Assembly: GCA_035649575.1 (NCBI GenBank)
Contig: DASRJH010000187.1
Span: forward strand, 1 to 30,895
Direction: 5' to 3'
Source: DASVAL01 sp035649575
Lineage (GTDB): Bacteria; Planctomycetota; UBA1135; UBA2386
DNA: 30,895 nucleotides
The first letter of the stretch is position 1, and every line of letters starts with the position of its first letter. Made by a program: the position numbers and the translations under genes. Shown here piece after piece: positions 16,055 through 23,958 of this stretch. The notes under the pieces were generated by a model. That model ran no database searches. It saw only the letters and a program-made list of their open reading frames with translations, and was not told the DNA's origin.

Positions 16055-18247
16055 TCAGCGAGGCACAGCCGCGATGGTCGCGGCATCGGCGAGCCGCTGC
16101 GCGCACGTCGCCGCGTGCGGCCAGTCCTCGGGCGCCAACGAACGAGCCGTCGTGAACGCCTTCACGGCGGCTTCCGCCTGCGTGGCAGCCGCGTCGGCGC
16201 GCCCGAGCGCCCGCAGCACCGTTGCCTGGCGTAGCGCGACGAGCCCTGCGTTGAATCGTGCAGCCGGCATCTTCGCATCGAGCTCGATCGCTGCACCCGC
16301 GTCGGCTCCGGCTTTGGCGCGCGCCTCGGCTGCCGCTGCGCCGTCCCCGGTCTTAGCCTGCAGTCGATCGACGACCATCGAGCACACCGCGCGGTTGTTG
16401 AGCGCCCCGGCGAGCTCGCTGTGGAGCTTGAGCGTAGCGTCGTGGTCCTCGACCGAACGCTGCGCCGCGTCGAGCGCTGCGTCGAGGCTTCCCTCGCGCT
16501 CGAGCCGCAGCGCGCGGCGCAGCTGCACGAGGCCCCGCCACGCGAGGGCCGGCGAATGGTCGTCGGCATGACGCACCTTGTCGGAATAGTCGACGAGCGC
16601 TCCTTCGAGACCGAGGATCGACGTCGGCAGGGTCGTGCTTTCGCGCGCCAGGAAGAGAGGTCCGAAACCCTGCCGCACGTTGAGCGCGCTCGCCGAGTAG
16701 TAGACCGCCAGACTCGCTTGGCCGAGCGCCCGCGCTGCCTTCGCCAATGCCACGCGCGCCGGCACGTGCATCGCGTCGTACTCGAGCACTTCCTTGAGCA
16801 GCTCCATCGCCTGCTGGTGCTCGCCGCGCAGCTTCGCGAGCTCCGCCATGCCGAACAGCAGATCGACGCGCAGGACCGAACGTGCCGCCGCGGCCGCCCC
16901 GAGATCGGCGATGGCAGTCGCGCGCTCGGTCGCCCCGAGATCGTTGCGCGCCGCGAGCAGCAGGCCGCGTTCGAAGCGGGCTTCGGCGAGGTCGGGCTCG
17001 CTCTCGAGCGCGCGATCGAGCTCGACCAACGCTTCGTCGGGCTCCTCGCGGGCGCGCAGCAGCCGGCCCAGCAGATAACGCGCGCGTGGCACCTCGTGGC
17101 GGCCGAGGAACTCGCGCGTGTGGTCGATGCCCACCTCGAGCTCGTCGTCCGCCGAATCGCTGTCCCCGAGGCGCCGGAACAGCTCCGCTTCTTGCAGCAC
17201 GCTCGCGACGTGGCCGGCGAGTTCCACGGCTTCGTTGGCCGCGGCGCGCGCGGCGCTCTCGCCCAGCGCGATGGGCCCGAGCACGAGAACCGTCACGGTG
17301 ACCGCCGCGAGAGCGGACAAGGCGAGCGTACGTTGCCGCTGCAGCCGCTTGCGCACGCGATAGAAGAACGATGTGGGCCGCGCGCGCACGGTCTCGTGAC
17401 GCAACCAGCGATCGAGGTCCTCGGCGAGCTCGCGCGCGGACTGGTAGCGACGTTCGGGCTCCTTGGCGAGGCACTTCGCGAGCACGAGGTCGAGGTCGCG
17501 ATCGCGCGCCGCCGGTCTTGGATCGTCTTCGACGACGCGCCGCAACAGGGCGGGCAAGTCGCGGGCCGTGAACGGCGGTGTTCCTGCGATGCAGTGGTAG
17601 AGCGTCGCGCCGAGCCCATAGACGTCGCTGCGTGCGTCGATCCGGTCGCCGTGCCCGAGCGCCTGCTCGGGCGGCATGAATGCCGGCGTGCCGACGACCA
17701 CACCCGACAAGGACACCGAGCTCGCCGCGTCGATGGAGCGCGCGAGGCCGAAGTCGACGACGTAGACGTGGCCGCCTTCGACCAGCAGGTTCGAAGGCTT
17801 GACGTCGCGGTGCACGACGCCCTGTTCGTGCGCATGGTGGAGCGCAAGCGCCGCGTCGCGCACGAGCTCGACCGCGAGACGCGGTGCGATCGCCGGAGCA
17901 GCGGCAATCGGTTCGCCGTCGATCAGCTGCATCGTGATGTAGTCGGGCGTTGCGTCGTAGACGGCGGCGATGTGCGGGTGCCGCAGGCGCGCTGCGGCCA
18001 GGGCCTCGCGCGCGAAGCGGCGACGCCCCTCGTCGTCGGTACCCGCGCCGGCGCCGAGCGTCTTCAATGCGCAGTGCCGGCCGAGCTGATGGTCGATCAC
18101 TTCGTACACGACGCCCATGCCGCCGCGGCCGATCTCGCGCACCAGCTCGTAGCGAGGCGGCAAGGGCGGCGGCGCCAACCCATCGCCTTCTGCGGCAGCC
18201 ATCGCGAGCAGGCGCTGCAGCGCGCGTTCCCCGAGCGGCTCGTTCAC
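16055..18247 (-). CDS. Membrane Ser/Thr protein kinase with TPR sensor domain
   Basis: 730 residues. The kinase domain spans about 33-285: glycine loop G-R-G-G-M-G-V-V (40-47), ATP-lysine A-L-K (K62), H-R-D (147-149) with D-V-K-P-S-N, D-F-G (165-167), G-T-P-A-F-M-P-P-E (186-194), and D-V-Y-G-L-G. All catalytic residues are present, so it should be an active Hanks-type kinase. A transmembrane segment at about 308-327 is followed by some 400 residues of TPR-like helices, presumably outside or at the membrane. The start is a GTG (18247) sharing four bases (GTGA) with the stop of the ECF sigma factor, so the two are made together. ECF sigma/Hanks-kinase pairs are known in which the kinase activates the sigma factor by phosphorylation (e.g. 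Vibrio EcfP-PknT); the same role is inferred here. Confidence 0.95.
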   Translation of the reverse strand: MNEPLGERALQRLLAMAAAEGDGLAPPPLPPRYELVREIGRGGMGVVYEVIDHQLGRHCALKTLGAGAGTDDEGRRRFAREALAAARLRHPHIAAVYDATPDYITMQLIDGEPIAAAPAIAPRLAVELVRDAALALHHAHEQGVVHRDVKPSNLLVEGGHVYVVDFGLARSIDAASSVSLSGVVVGTPAFMPPEQALGHGDRIDARSDVYGLGATLYHCIAGTPPFTARDLPALLRRVVEDDPRPAARDRDLDLVLAKCLAKEPERRYQSARELAEDLDRWLRHETVRARPTSFFYRVRKRLQRQRTLALSALAAVTVTVLVLGPIALGESAARAAANEAVELAGHVASVLQEAELFRRLGDSDSADDELEVGIDHTREFLGRHEVPRARYLLGRLLRAREEPDEALVELDRALESEPDLAEARFERGLLLAARNDLGATERATAIADLGAAAAARSVLRVDLLFGMAELAKLRGEHQQAMELLKEVLEYDAMHVPARVALAKAARALGQASLAVYYSASALNVRQGFGPLFLARESTTLPTSILGLEGALVDYSDKVRHADDHSPALAWRGLVQLRRALRLEREGSLDAALDAAQRSVEDHDATLKLHSELAGALNNRAVCSMVVDRLQAKTGDGAAAAEARAKAGADAGAAIELDAKMPAARFNAGLVALRQATVLRALGRADAAATQAEAAVKAFTTARSLAPEDWPHAATCAQRLADAATIAAVPR

Positions 18248-18954
18248 GGCGTCGCCCGCTGTGGTTTATTGCTGCCGAACAGCCAACGCAGCTCTTCCTG
18301 CAGTTCGTCCTCGGACGTCACGGTCTCGGCGACGACTTCGCGCAGGATCGCGCGGTAGCGGCGCTTGCCGTGGTCGAGCCGGTTGGACACGTCGGTGCGC
18401 GTGATGTGAAACCGCGCGGCGAGCGTCGCGTGGTCGGGTTCGTCGCCGGCCGCGAGGAAGTAATCGCGGAACAGCTCCCAATGCACGGCGCGGCCGCCCG
18501 CTTCGAGCTCCTGCTGCAGCCGTGCTTGCGCCATCTCGAGCAGCTCGCGCCGCCACACGTCGTCGAGCACCTGGTCCGGCGTCCTCGAGTTCGGATCCGC
18601 CGGCTCCGCCCCCGCTTCGAGCGTCTCGAGAGTGATGTCGCCGCCGCGTTTCTTCGCCTGAGCCTTGCGCCACTGTTCGCCCGCGAAGTTGGCGAGCGAC
18701 TTCTTGAGGAACCCGCGGAACCGGCCGCGCGCCGGGTCGGCCTTGTCGAGCAGGCCCGTCGTCATCAACCACGCGAACGCTTCCTGCGCGAGGTCGTGCG
18801 CGTCGTCGTTGCGGCACCGCATCCTCGCGGCCAGATACGCCTGGATCGGTCGCGCGTAGGCACGCGCGAGACCATCGAGGTCGCGCTCCCCTGCCGGTGC
18901 CAGGATCCGCGACCAGCGCGTCGAGGGAAACACAGGCCGTTCGTCCGGGCGCAT
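18244..18954 (-). CDS. ECF-type sigma factor partnered with a Ser/Thr kinase
   Basis: 236 residues. The start F-P-S-T-R-W-S-R-I-L, then A-R-P-I-Q-A-Y-L-A-A-R, D-D-A-H-D-L-A-Q-E-A-F-A-W-L and G-R-F-R-G-F-L-K-K-S-L, is typical of a large group of sigma factors in Planctomycetota and Acidobacteriota that sit next to Hanks kinases. Region 2 lies at about 28-95. A region 4-like helix-turn-helix lies near 175-215 (L-A-A-R-F-H-I-T-R-T-D-V-S-N-R-L). No anti-sigma factor is adjacent; control may be by phosphorylation. The start ATG 18954 lies close behind a TATCAT hexamer (18972-18967), suggesting a near-leaderless mRNA. The GTGA overlap couples it to the kinase. Confidence 0.9.
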   Translation of the reverse strand: MRPDERPVFPSTRWSRILAPAGERDLDGLARAYARPIQAYLAARMRCRNDDAHDLAQEAFAWLMTTGLLDKADPARGRFRGFLKKSLANFAGEQWRKAQAKKRGGDITLETLEAGAEPADPNSRTPDQVLDDVWRRELLEMAQARLQQELEAGGRAVHWELFRDYFLAAGDEPDHATLAARFHITRTDVSNRLDHGKRRYRAILREVVAETVTSEDELQEELRWLFGSNKPQRATP

Positions 18955-18966
18955 TGGCAGCGCGGC

Positions 18967-18995
18967 ATGATAACGGTCCGGCCGCGGGCGGGCAG
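18967..18995 (-). promoter_or_regulatory. Putative sigma-70-type promoter of the ECF sigma/kinase operon
   Basis: On the minus strand, CTGCCC (18995-18990), a 17-base spacer and TATCAT (18972-18967). The -10 matches the consensus at five of six positions; the -35 is weak. The predicted transcript would start only about 6 bases before the ATG at 18954. Confidence 0.35.
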
Positions 18996-19129
18996 CGCGC
19001 GGAGGTCAGCGCGCGGATTCTCTCGAGCCAGCGATGAACCGGGCCGCCGACTGCATACAGGGGGACGAGCGGGCATGATCGCTGGCCGGTGCGGCCGCGG
19101 CACCGCTCACCCTCCAACTCCCGAAAGCC

Positions 19130-20434
19130 ATGAACCTGATCTCCGATTTCCTGGTGCCGCTGACCACGAGCACCCTCGTGTTCGTTTCGGCGCTGTGCGC
19201 GCAAGCGCCGGCGAAGACACCGAGCAAACCCGCCGATCCTGCCGTGGAGGCACTGCTCGCGAAGGTCGCTGCCAACATGGGCGTGCCAGCGGGCACGAAG
19301 GCAACCAGCATCGTGATCGAAGGAACGTACACCGTCACGTTCAAGGACCAGTCCGAACCGATGGCGAAGGGACCGTTCCGCGAATTGTTCGCCGGCGCGG
19401 ATCTGGCGCGGTCGACCATGCAAATGGGCGAGTTCGGCGCGATGGAGCGCGGCATCTACAAGGACACCACCTGGGAAGTCGACCCGTCGATGGGCGCCAA
19501 GGTGCACCGCGGCGTCAACGCGGCCGCGACGCGCCGTTGGTTTGCGCTGCTGCGCGGCGAGGATCCGCGGAACACCTACCGGGAGTTCACGAAGACGGGC
19601 ACGCAGGTGATCGACGGCCGCGAGCTGACCGTGCTGCGCATGACCGCGGCCGAGGGCAAGCCGGACGTCTGGTATGTCGACGCCGACGGCACCGTGGCTC
19701 GCATCGACATCGCGTTGCCCTCGCCGGAGTCCGCCGATGCGACTTTCGCGATACCCGACTTGATGGACACCGAGATGACGTTCGCCGACTGGCAGAAGGT
19801 CGATGGCGGGCGTTTCCCGATGCGGAGCACGCTGCGCATGGGACCAGCCAAGGTGTCGTCGGTGCGCAGCAAGATCACCGTCGGCGCCGAGATCGACCCC
19901 GCGAGATTCGCGCCGCCCGACGCGGTCGCGAAAGTCGTGAACGAGCCGACCGTGCCCGCGTTCACGCCCGAGGGCGCGCCGACGTATCAGATCGTGGACC
20001 GCGCGGGCCAGCCCGTCGCGAGCATCCGCGTCAAGATCAAGCCGGCGGACATCAGTGGCCAGCTCGCGATCCTGCTGCCCGAAGTGTGGTCCCGCATCCG
20101 AGCAGCTGGCGCGAAGGAAGCCGGACCACCTTTCTCGCGCTACCACAGCGTCTCCGACACCGAGATCGACCTCGAAGCTGGCATCCCCGTGAAGAAGCCG
20201 TTCGAAGAGAAGGGCCGCGTCAAGAACAGCGAACTGCCGGCGGGCAGGGCCGTGACCTGCTGGCACATCGGTCCCTACGAGAAGCTGACCGACGCGCACG
20301 CGGGGCTGCGGGCGCACCTCGCCGAGAAGAAGTTGAAGGCGCGCGGCGGTGTCTGGGAGGTCTACTGGACCGATCCCGGCATGGTCCCCGACCAGTCGAA
20401 GTGGAGGACGCAGCTGTTCGCGCCGATCGAGTGA
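19130..20434 (+). CDS. Secreted protein with N-terminal lipoprotein-carrier-like domain and C-terminal GyrI-like domain
   Basis: 434 residues. The signal peptide runs to about residue 25 (hydrophobic core then C-A-Q-A). Residues about 35-270 are a beta-rich domain reminiscent of outer-membrane lipoprotein-carrier-like barrels (W-Y-V-D-A-D-G-T-V-A-R-I-D-I, T-F-A-D-W-Q-K-V-D-G-G-R-F-P). Residues about 282-434 match the GyrI-like/AraC effector-binding fold (Y-Q-I-V-D-R-A-G-Q, D-L-E-A-G-I-P-V, L-P-A-G-R-A-V-T-C-W-H-I-G-P-Y-E, W-E-V-Y-W-T-D-P-G), which binds small hydrophobic molecules or acts as a hydrolase in some members. GyrI domains are usually cytoplasmic; here the whole protein is exported. 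It is first of three same-strand genes. Confidence 0.8.
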   Translation: MNLISDFLVPLTTSTLVFVSALCAQAPAKTPSKPADPAVEALLAKVAANMGVPAGTKATSIVIEGTYTVTFKDQSEPMAKGPFRELFAGADLARSTMQMGEFGAMERGIYKDTTWEVDPSMGAKVHRGVNAAATRRWFALLRGEDPRNTYREFTKTGTQVIDGRELTVLRMTAAEGKPDVWYVDADGTVARIDIALPSPESADATFAIPDLMDTEMTFADWQKVDGGRFPMRSTLRMGPAKVSSVRSKITVGAEIDPARFAPPDAVAKVVNEPTVPAFTPEGAPTYQIVDRAGQPVASIRVKIKPADISGQLAILLPEVWSRIRAAGAKEAGPPFSRYHSVSDTEIDLEAGIPVKKPFEEKGRVKNSELPAGRAVTCWHIGPYEKLTDAHAGLRAHLAEKKLKARGGVWEVYWTDPGMVPDQSKWRTQLFAPIE

Positions 20435-20477
20435 GCGCGCTCGACGCCACACGAGCCGCGACCTAGAGTGCGCGCCC

Positions 20478-20600
20478 ATGCTCGCCCACATCACCGCCTT
20501 CGAAGCCCCGATCGTCTGGTTCGCATTCGCCGCGGGGCTCGTGCTCGGCATCCTCGGCACCGTTTCCGTCATGCGTCACCGCGCGGCCAGCCGGTCCTGA
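20478..20600 (+). CDS. Small single-pass membrane peptide (40 residues)
   Basis: M-L-A-H-I-T-A-F-E-A-P-I-V-W followed by a helix F-A-F-A-A-G-L-V-L-G-I-L-G-T-V and a basic tail M-R-H-R-A-A-S-R-S, so N-out/C-in or a membrane-anchored peptide. It lies between two good same-strand genes, 43 bases from one and 18 bases from the next ATG. The compact, well-formed hydrophobic segment and positively charged end make chance unlikely, and short proteins of this layout occur in related genomes. A TAGAGT hexamer (20464-20469) precedes it. I do not recognise a family; the role is unknown. Confidence 0.5.
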   Translation: MLAHITAFEAPIVWFAFAAGLVLGILGTVSVMRHRAASRS

Positions 20601-20618
20601 CGCCCCCACGAGCCCGCG

Positions 20619-22241
20619 ATGCCCTACAGCGACTTCGAGCGCAAGCTGCTGCAGACCTACTTCTCGGTGGTCGACGGCAGCGCACACGCCGACATCTACC
20701 TCGTGCGCAACCTCCCCGCGGAAGTCGCCGCGACTTTGAACGGCGTCTACTCGCGCAGCAGCAAGTCGATGCGCGACCAGTTCCTCGACCGCCTGCGGCA
20801 GGGGCTGGAAGCGCAGGGCAAGAAGCTCGAGGACCTGCCGATCGACGGCGGTCCCAGAGACCTGCTGTCCGCCGCGATGGCCGACAAGTCGGGACAGTTC
20901 CTCAAGACCTATGCGATCGACCACGGCCACAACTCGCTGCGCGAGGGATCCGTGGTGCACCTTGCGGTCGAACGCGTGTCGCAGCTCGTCACGCGCTTCG
21001 TCCAGCGCGAACGGCGCTGTAGCTTCGAAGAGTCGTCGACGCGCTACATCTCGTTCTCGGCCGAGACGCACTGGCGCGATCCGGACGTGATGGATGCCGG
21101 CGGCGACGTCGCGCGCGCTTACGAGGCGGTGTTGCAGAGCACGTTCGCGCTCTACGGCAGGGCGACGCAGAACCTGCTCGCGCACCTGCAGCGCGTGCGG
21201 CCGCTGCAACCCGGCGAGAAGGACGCGGCGTGGCAACGCACGCTGAAGGCCGAGGCATTCGACGCCGCGCGCTACCTGCTGACGCCGGCGATCTTCACGA
21301 AGTGGGGCATGGTCGTCGACGCGCGCACGCTGAGCGACGTCATCACCGAGTTGAAGAGCCATGCACTCGCGGAGTTCCGGCTCGTCGGCGAGCGCATGCA
21401 GCGCGAAGCCGAAGTGGCACTGCCGACGCTGTTGAAACACGCGCGACCGAACGTCTTCGCGCAGGCGCTGCAGCAGGCGTTGCCATCGCTCGTTGCGGAG
21501 CTCGGCGTCGCCGATGCCCCCGTGCACAAAGGACCGGCCGCGGGCCACACCGAACTGCTCGCCTGCGATCCGCACCTCGACGACCGCCTGCTCGCGTCGC
21601 TGCTCTACGAACACAGCCAACAGCCGTTCGCTTCGCTGCTCGCGCGCGTGCGCGGACTCACGCAGGGCCAGCGCGCCGAACTGCTGCGCAAGCTCATGGC
21701 CGAGCGTGGTAAGCACGACGCATGGCCGCTCGCGCTCGAAGGGGCCACCCCGTTCGAGTTCGAGATCGTGCTCGACTTCGGCGCCTACCGCGACGTGGGC
21801 CGCCACCGCAAGGCATTCCAGCAGCAGCAGGCGCTGACGACGGCGCACGGCTTCGCGGTGCCGCCGCTCGTCGCCGACGCGGGCCTCGGCGCCGAGTATG
21901 CCGCCGTGCTCGAGCAGGCGGCCGTGCAGCAGCAGGTGGTTGCCGCGCGGTTCCCGCACGCGGCCGGCTATGTGACGCCGTTCGCGTTCCTGCAGCGGGT
22001 GCGCATCGTCTTCGATCCGCGCCAGACCGCCTACTTCATCGAGCTGCGCAGCGGTCCTGAAGGTCACTTCTCGTATCGGCAGGTCGCGCTCGACATGCTC
22101 GCTTGCGTGCGCAAGGTGTCGCCGCTGTTCGCGCAGTTCATCCGCGGCGTCGAAGGCAATGCGTTCCTGGGTCGACTCGAGAGCGAGATGACCGCCGACG
22201 AACGGCGCCAGCGGCGCATGCACGCAGCCGGCGATTCTTGA
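20619..22241 (+). CDS. Two-domain ThyX-like (flavin-dependent thymidylate synthase family) protein
   Basis: 540 residues, about twice the usual ThyX length. The first half carries the ThyX signature RHRxxSxxxxSxRY in altered form: R-E-R-R-C-S-F-E-E-S-S-T-R-Y (130-143), so the central His is Glu. It ends in the helix E-L-K-S-H-A-L-A-E-F-R, which resembles the ThyX AQxEIR region. The second half has R-D-V-G-R-H-R (391-397) and a closing segment E-L-R-S-G-P-E-G-H-F-S-Y-R-Q-V-A. Two ThyX-like halves in one chain could form the active-site interfaces that four subunits normally provide. ThyX makes dTMP from dUMP using FAD, NADPH and methylene-tetrahydrofolate. Whether this protein does so is uncertain; thyX-related duplicated proteins exist as a separate group. 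Confidence 0.8.
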   Translation: MPYSDFERKLLQTYFSVVDGSAHADIYLVRNLPAEVAATLNGVYSRSSKSMRDQFLDRLRQGLEAQGKKLEDLPIDGGPRDLLSAAMADKSGQFLKTYAIDHGHNSLREGSVVHLAVERVSQLVTRFVQRERRCSFEESSTRYISFSAETHWRDPDVMDAGGDVARAYEAVLQSTFALYGRATQNLLAHLQRVRPLQPGEKDAAWQRTLKAEAFDAARYLLTPAIFTKWGMVVDARTLSDVITELKSHALAEFRLVGERMQREAEVALPTLLKHARPNVFAQALQQALPSLVAELGVADAPVHKGPAAGHTELLACDPHLDDRLLASLLYEHSQQPFASLLARVRGLTQGQRAELLRKLMAERGKHDAWPLALEGATPFEFEIVLDFGAYRDVGRHRKAFQQQQALTTAHGFAVPPLVADAGLGAEYAAVLEQAAVQQQVVAARFPHAAGYVTPFAFLQRVRIVFDPRQTAYFIELRSGPEGHFSYRQVALDMLACVRKVSPLFAQFIRGVEGNAFLGRLESEMTADERRQRRMHAAGDS

Positions 22242-22243
22242 GA

Positions 22244-22278
22244 CGGCCGCGGGCCGACATGCGGCGCGGCGGCGGCCG
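22244..22278. terminator. Inverted repeat between convergent genes (possible bidirectional terminator)
   Basis: CGGCCGC (22244-22250) and GCGGCCG (22272-22278) are exact complements across a 21-base, GC-rich loop, filling the 38-base gap between the ThyX-like and GT-like stops. No T tract is present. GC-rich context makes some pairing expected. Confidence 0.3.
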
Positions 22279-22279
22279 A

Positions 22280-22966
22280 TCAGGTCGCCACGGCTCCCGC
22301 GAGAACCCTCGCTGCGATCGCCTGAGGCGCCCAGTCCGCGACGATCGCGCGCTGCGGCACACCGCTCGCCGCGAGCAATCCGGCATCGTCCTGCGTCTCG
22401 ACGAACACGGTTTCGGCGGCGAGCAGGCCGGCAGCCAGCAGGTCGGACCGATTGAGCAGTTCGGTCCGGTGCGGGTGGCCCCAACGCGAAGCCCTGCAAC
22501 AGAGCCGGCATCGCTCCGCATCGTCGAACTTCGTGCACGCGGCACCGGTCGCATGGATCAGATCGCCGCGATGGCACACGACTTCGGCCGCCCGCAACAC
22601 GGCGATCGGCGCGCTGCCCAAGCAGTCCGCGAGCCACAACACGTTCGGCGAGCCGCGCGCACCCACCCCGAGATGCACGACGGCGTGCGCGGGACGCTCA
22701 CGCAGCGACCGCGTCAGCAGGATCTCCAACGATGAATCGGTCCGGCCCTTGGTGACGAGGGAAAGCGGTGTCGGCTTGTCGTGCTGCGTCGCCCTCAGGT
22801 GGACCGCCGGTGGGATCGGCGGCAGGTCCTGACCGACGTAGGTCACGGGCAGCCACTGCACGTTCGCCCCTTTGAGCACGAGCAACTGCGCCAGCTCGGC
22901 AGCGGCACCGTGGCTCCAGTGCAGTTGGGAGCTGGAACCAGGCGAGCTGACGAGGACGACGCGCAC
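22280..22966 (-). CDS. GT-B glycosyltransferase N-terminal-like protein with Cys cluster, no C-terminal half
   Basis: 228 residues from GTG 22966, 4 bases after the Nudix stop. It opens with a Rossmann-type strand V-R-V-V-L-V-S-S-P-G and S-H-G-A-A-A-E-L-A-Q-L-L-V-L-K-G-A-N-V, the acceptor-side half of GT4-type enzymes. Its middle has C-H-R-G-D-L-I-H-A-T-G-A-A-C and C-R-L-C-C, a cysteine arrangement that recurs as a metal-like insert in some GT4 enzymes (H-D-x-W-x-x-C-P...C...C-x-x-C). Normal GT4 enzymes are 350-400 residues; the donor-binding half with E-x7-E is missing and the gene ends cleanly. It is either a truncated form or an independent subunit. I do not assign an activity. Confidence 0.55.
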   Translation of the reverse strand: MRVVLVSSPGSSSQLHWSHGAAAELAQLLVLKGANVQWLPVTYVGQDLPPIPPAVHLRATQHDKPTPLSLVTKGRTDSSLEILLTRSLRERPAHAVVHLGVGARGSPNVLWLADCLGSAPIAVLRAAEVVCHRGDLIHATGAACTKFDDAERCRLCCRASRWGHPHRTELLNRSDLLAAGLLAAETVFVETQDDAGLLAASGVPQRAIVADWAPQAIAARVLAGAVAT

Positions 22967-22970
22967 AGGC

Positions 22971-23783
22971 TCAGGGTAGCTCGCCGCGCAACGCCTGCCA
23001 CAGTCGCCATCTCTGCGCGGTCGGAAGTTCTGCATCGAGACACCCGAACCGGAGCAGGAAGTCGAGCGTGACCATGGCGCTGTTCGGCTTCCACGGCGTG
23101 CCATCGCGCAGCGACTCGGCCACCCTCGTCGCGGGCCACAGCGCGAACTCCTCGACCTCGCCATCGGCGGGGTGCGGCACGAATGCAGCGGGCAATTCCA
23201 GATCGAAGCAAGCGAGTGTGTCCGACTTCAGCAACAGCCGATCCTGCTGCACATACGAAATCGCTCCGATCGGAACCGCGCGCGCGGCGAGATCGGCGGG
23301 CAGACCGGCTTCCTCGTCGCACTCCTTGACGAGGGTTTGCAGTGGTGTGGACCCAATCGGCTGGCCACCTGCCACGATGTTGTCGAGATGACCCGGAAAC
23401 GTCCGCTTCCCTCGCGCCCGCACCGCGACCCAGAGGCACAGATCGCCGCGTAGCCTCGCGTAGCCGTTCAGGTGCACGCCGGAGGAGCGCACGCCGAACC
23501 AGGTCACCGCGGACCGGTCGACCTGGAGCAACGGCGTCGGATCGGCGACGCCAGTCACCGGGTACATCTCGCCGAGCGCTGGTTGCACCTCGTTCGCTGC
23601 CCACAACGAAGGCAGCAACGTTGCGAGCTCGTTCGAGCGGGCGACGAAGTCTTCGCCTTGCAGCACGAGCCGATCGGCGACGAGCCGGAACGGCGAGCCG
23701 GGTCGCATCAGTCTCGGCACGCGATCGCGGTGCACGAAACCGCAGTTCACGAAACCTGCCGAGGTCCCGACATGCCACGGCAC
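22971..23783 (-). CDS. Nudix hydrolase with DUF4743-like N-terminal domain
   Basis: From GTG 23783 the protein has 270 residues. The N-terminal part (P-W-H-V-G-T-S-A-G-F-V, V-P-R-L, W-A-A-N-E-V) is the DUF4743 domain of Nudix proteins related to plant NUDT20/24 and yeast Tnr3, where it aids thiamine- or nucleotide-diphosphate hydrolysis. The Nudix box is G-G-Q-P-I-G-S-T-P-L-Q-T-L-V-K-E-C-D-E-E-A-G-L, which keeps K/R-E, E-E and G but lacks the usual E after G-x5. Family-like sequence continues upstream in the same frame (L-L-H-A-C-I-D-Y-F-D-I-V-L-A-C), back to a CTG at 23852, but no ATG, GTG or TTG occurs before an in-frame TGA. So the true start may be CTG or another non-canonical codon. Confidence 0.75.
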   Translation of the reverse strand: MPWHVGTSAGFVNCGFVHRDRVPRLMRPGSPFRLVADRLVLQGEDFVARSNELATLLPSLWAANEVQPALGEMYPVTGVADPTPLLQVDRSAVTWFGVRSSGVHLNGYARLRGDLCLWVAVRARGKRTFPGHLDNIVAGGQPIGSTPLQTLVKECDEEAGLPADLAARAVPIGAISYVQQDRLLLKSDTLACFDLELPAAFVPHPADGEVEEFALWPATRVAESLRDGTPWKPNSAMVTLDFLLRFGCLDAELPTAQRWRLWQALRGELP

Positions 23784-23958
23784 GAAGGCCGCGAGGTCCG
23801 CCCGCCGACAGGCCAGAACGATGTCGAAGTAGTCGATACACGCATGTAGCAGCGCGAGGGCGCCAACGGAAGTGCCTCGGACGCCGGACGCGCATCGAGT
23901 ATGGTCGCCCCCTGGTCTGTTTCATGGCGCCACACGCGTCTCCGTGCGCCAGCGAACG

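Noticed and set aside
20463..22637. Long minus-strand reading of 724 residues.
   Set aside because: Antisense to the ThyX-like gene, which has family motifs; composition is shadow-like.
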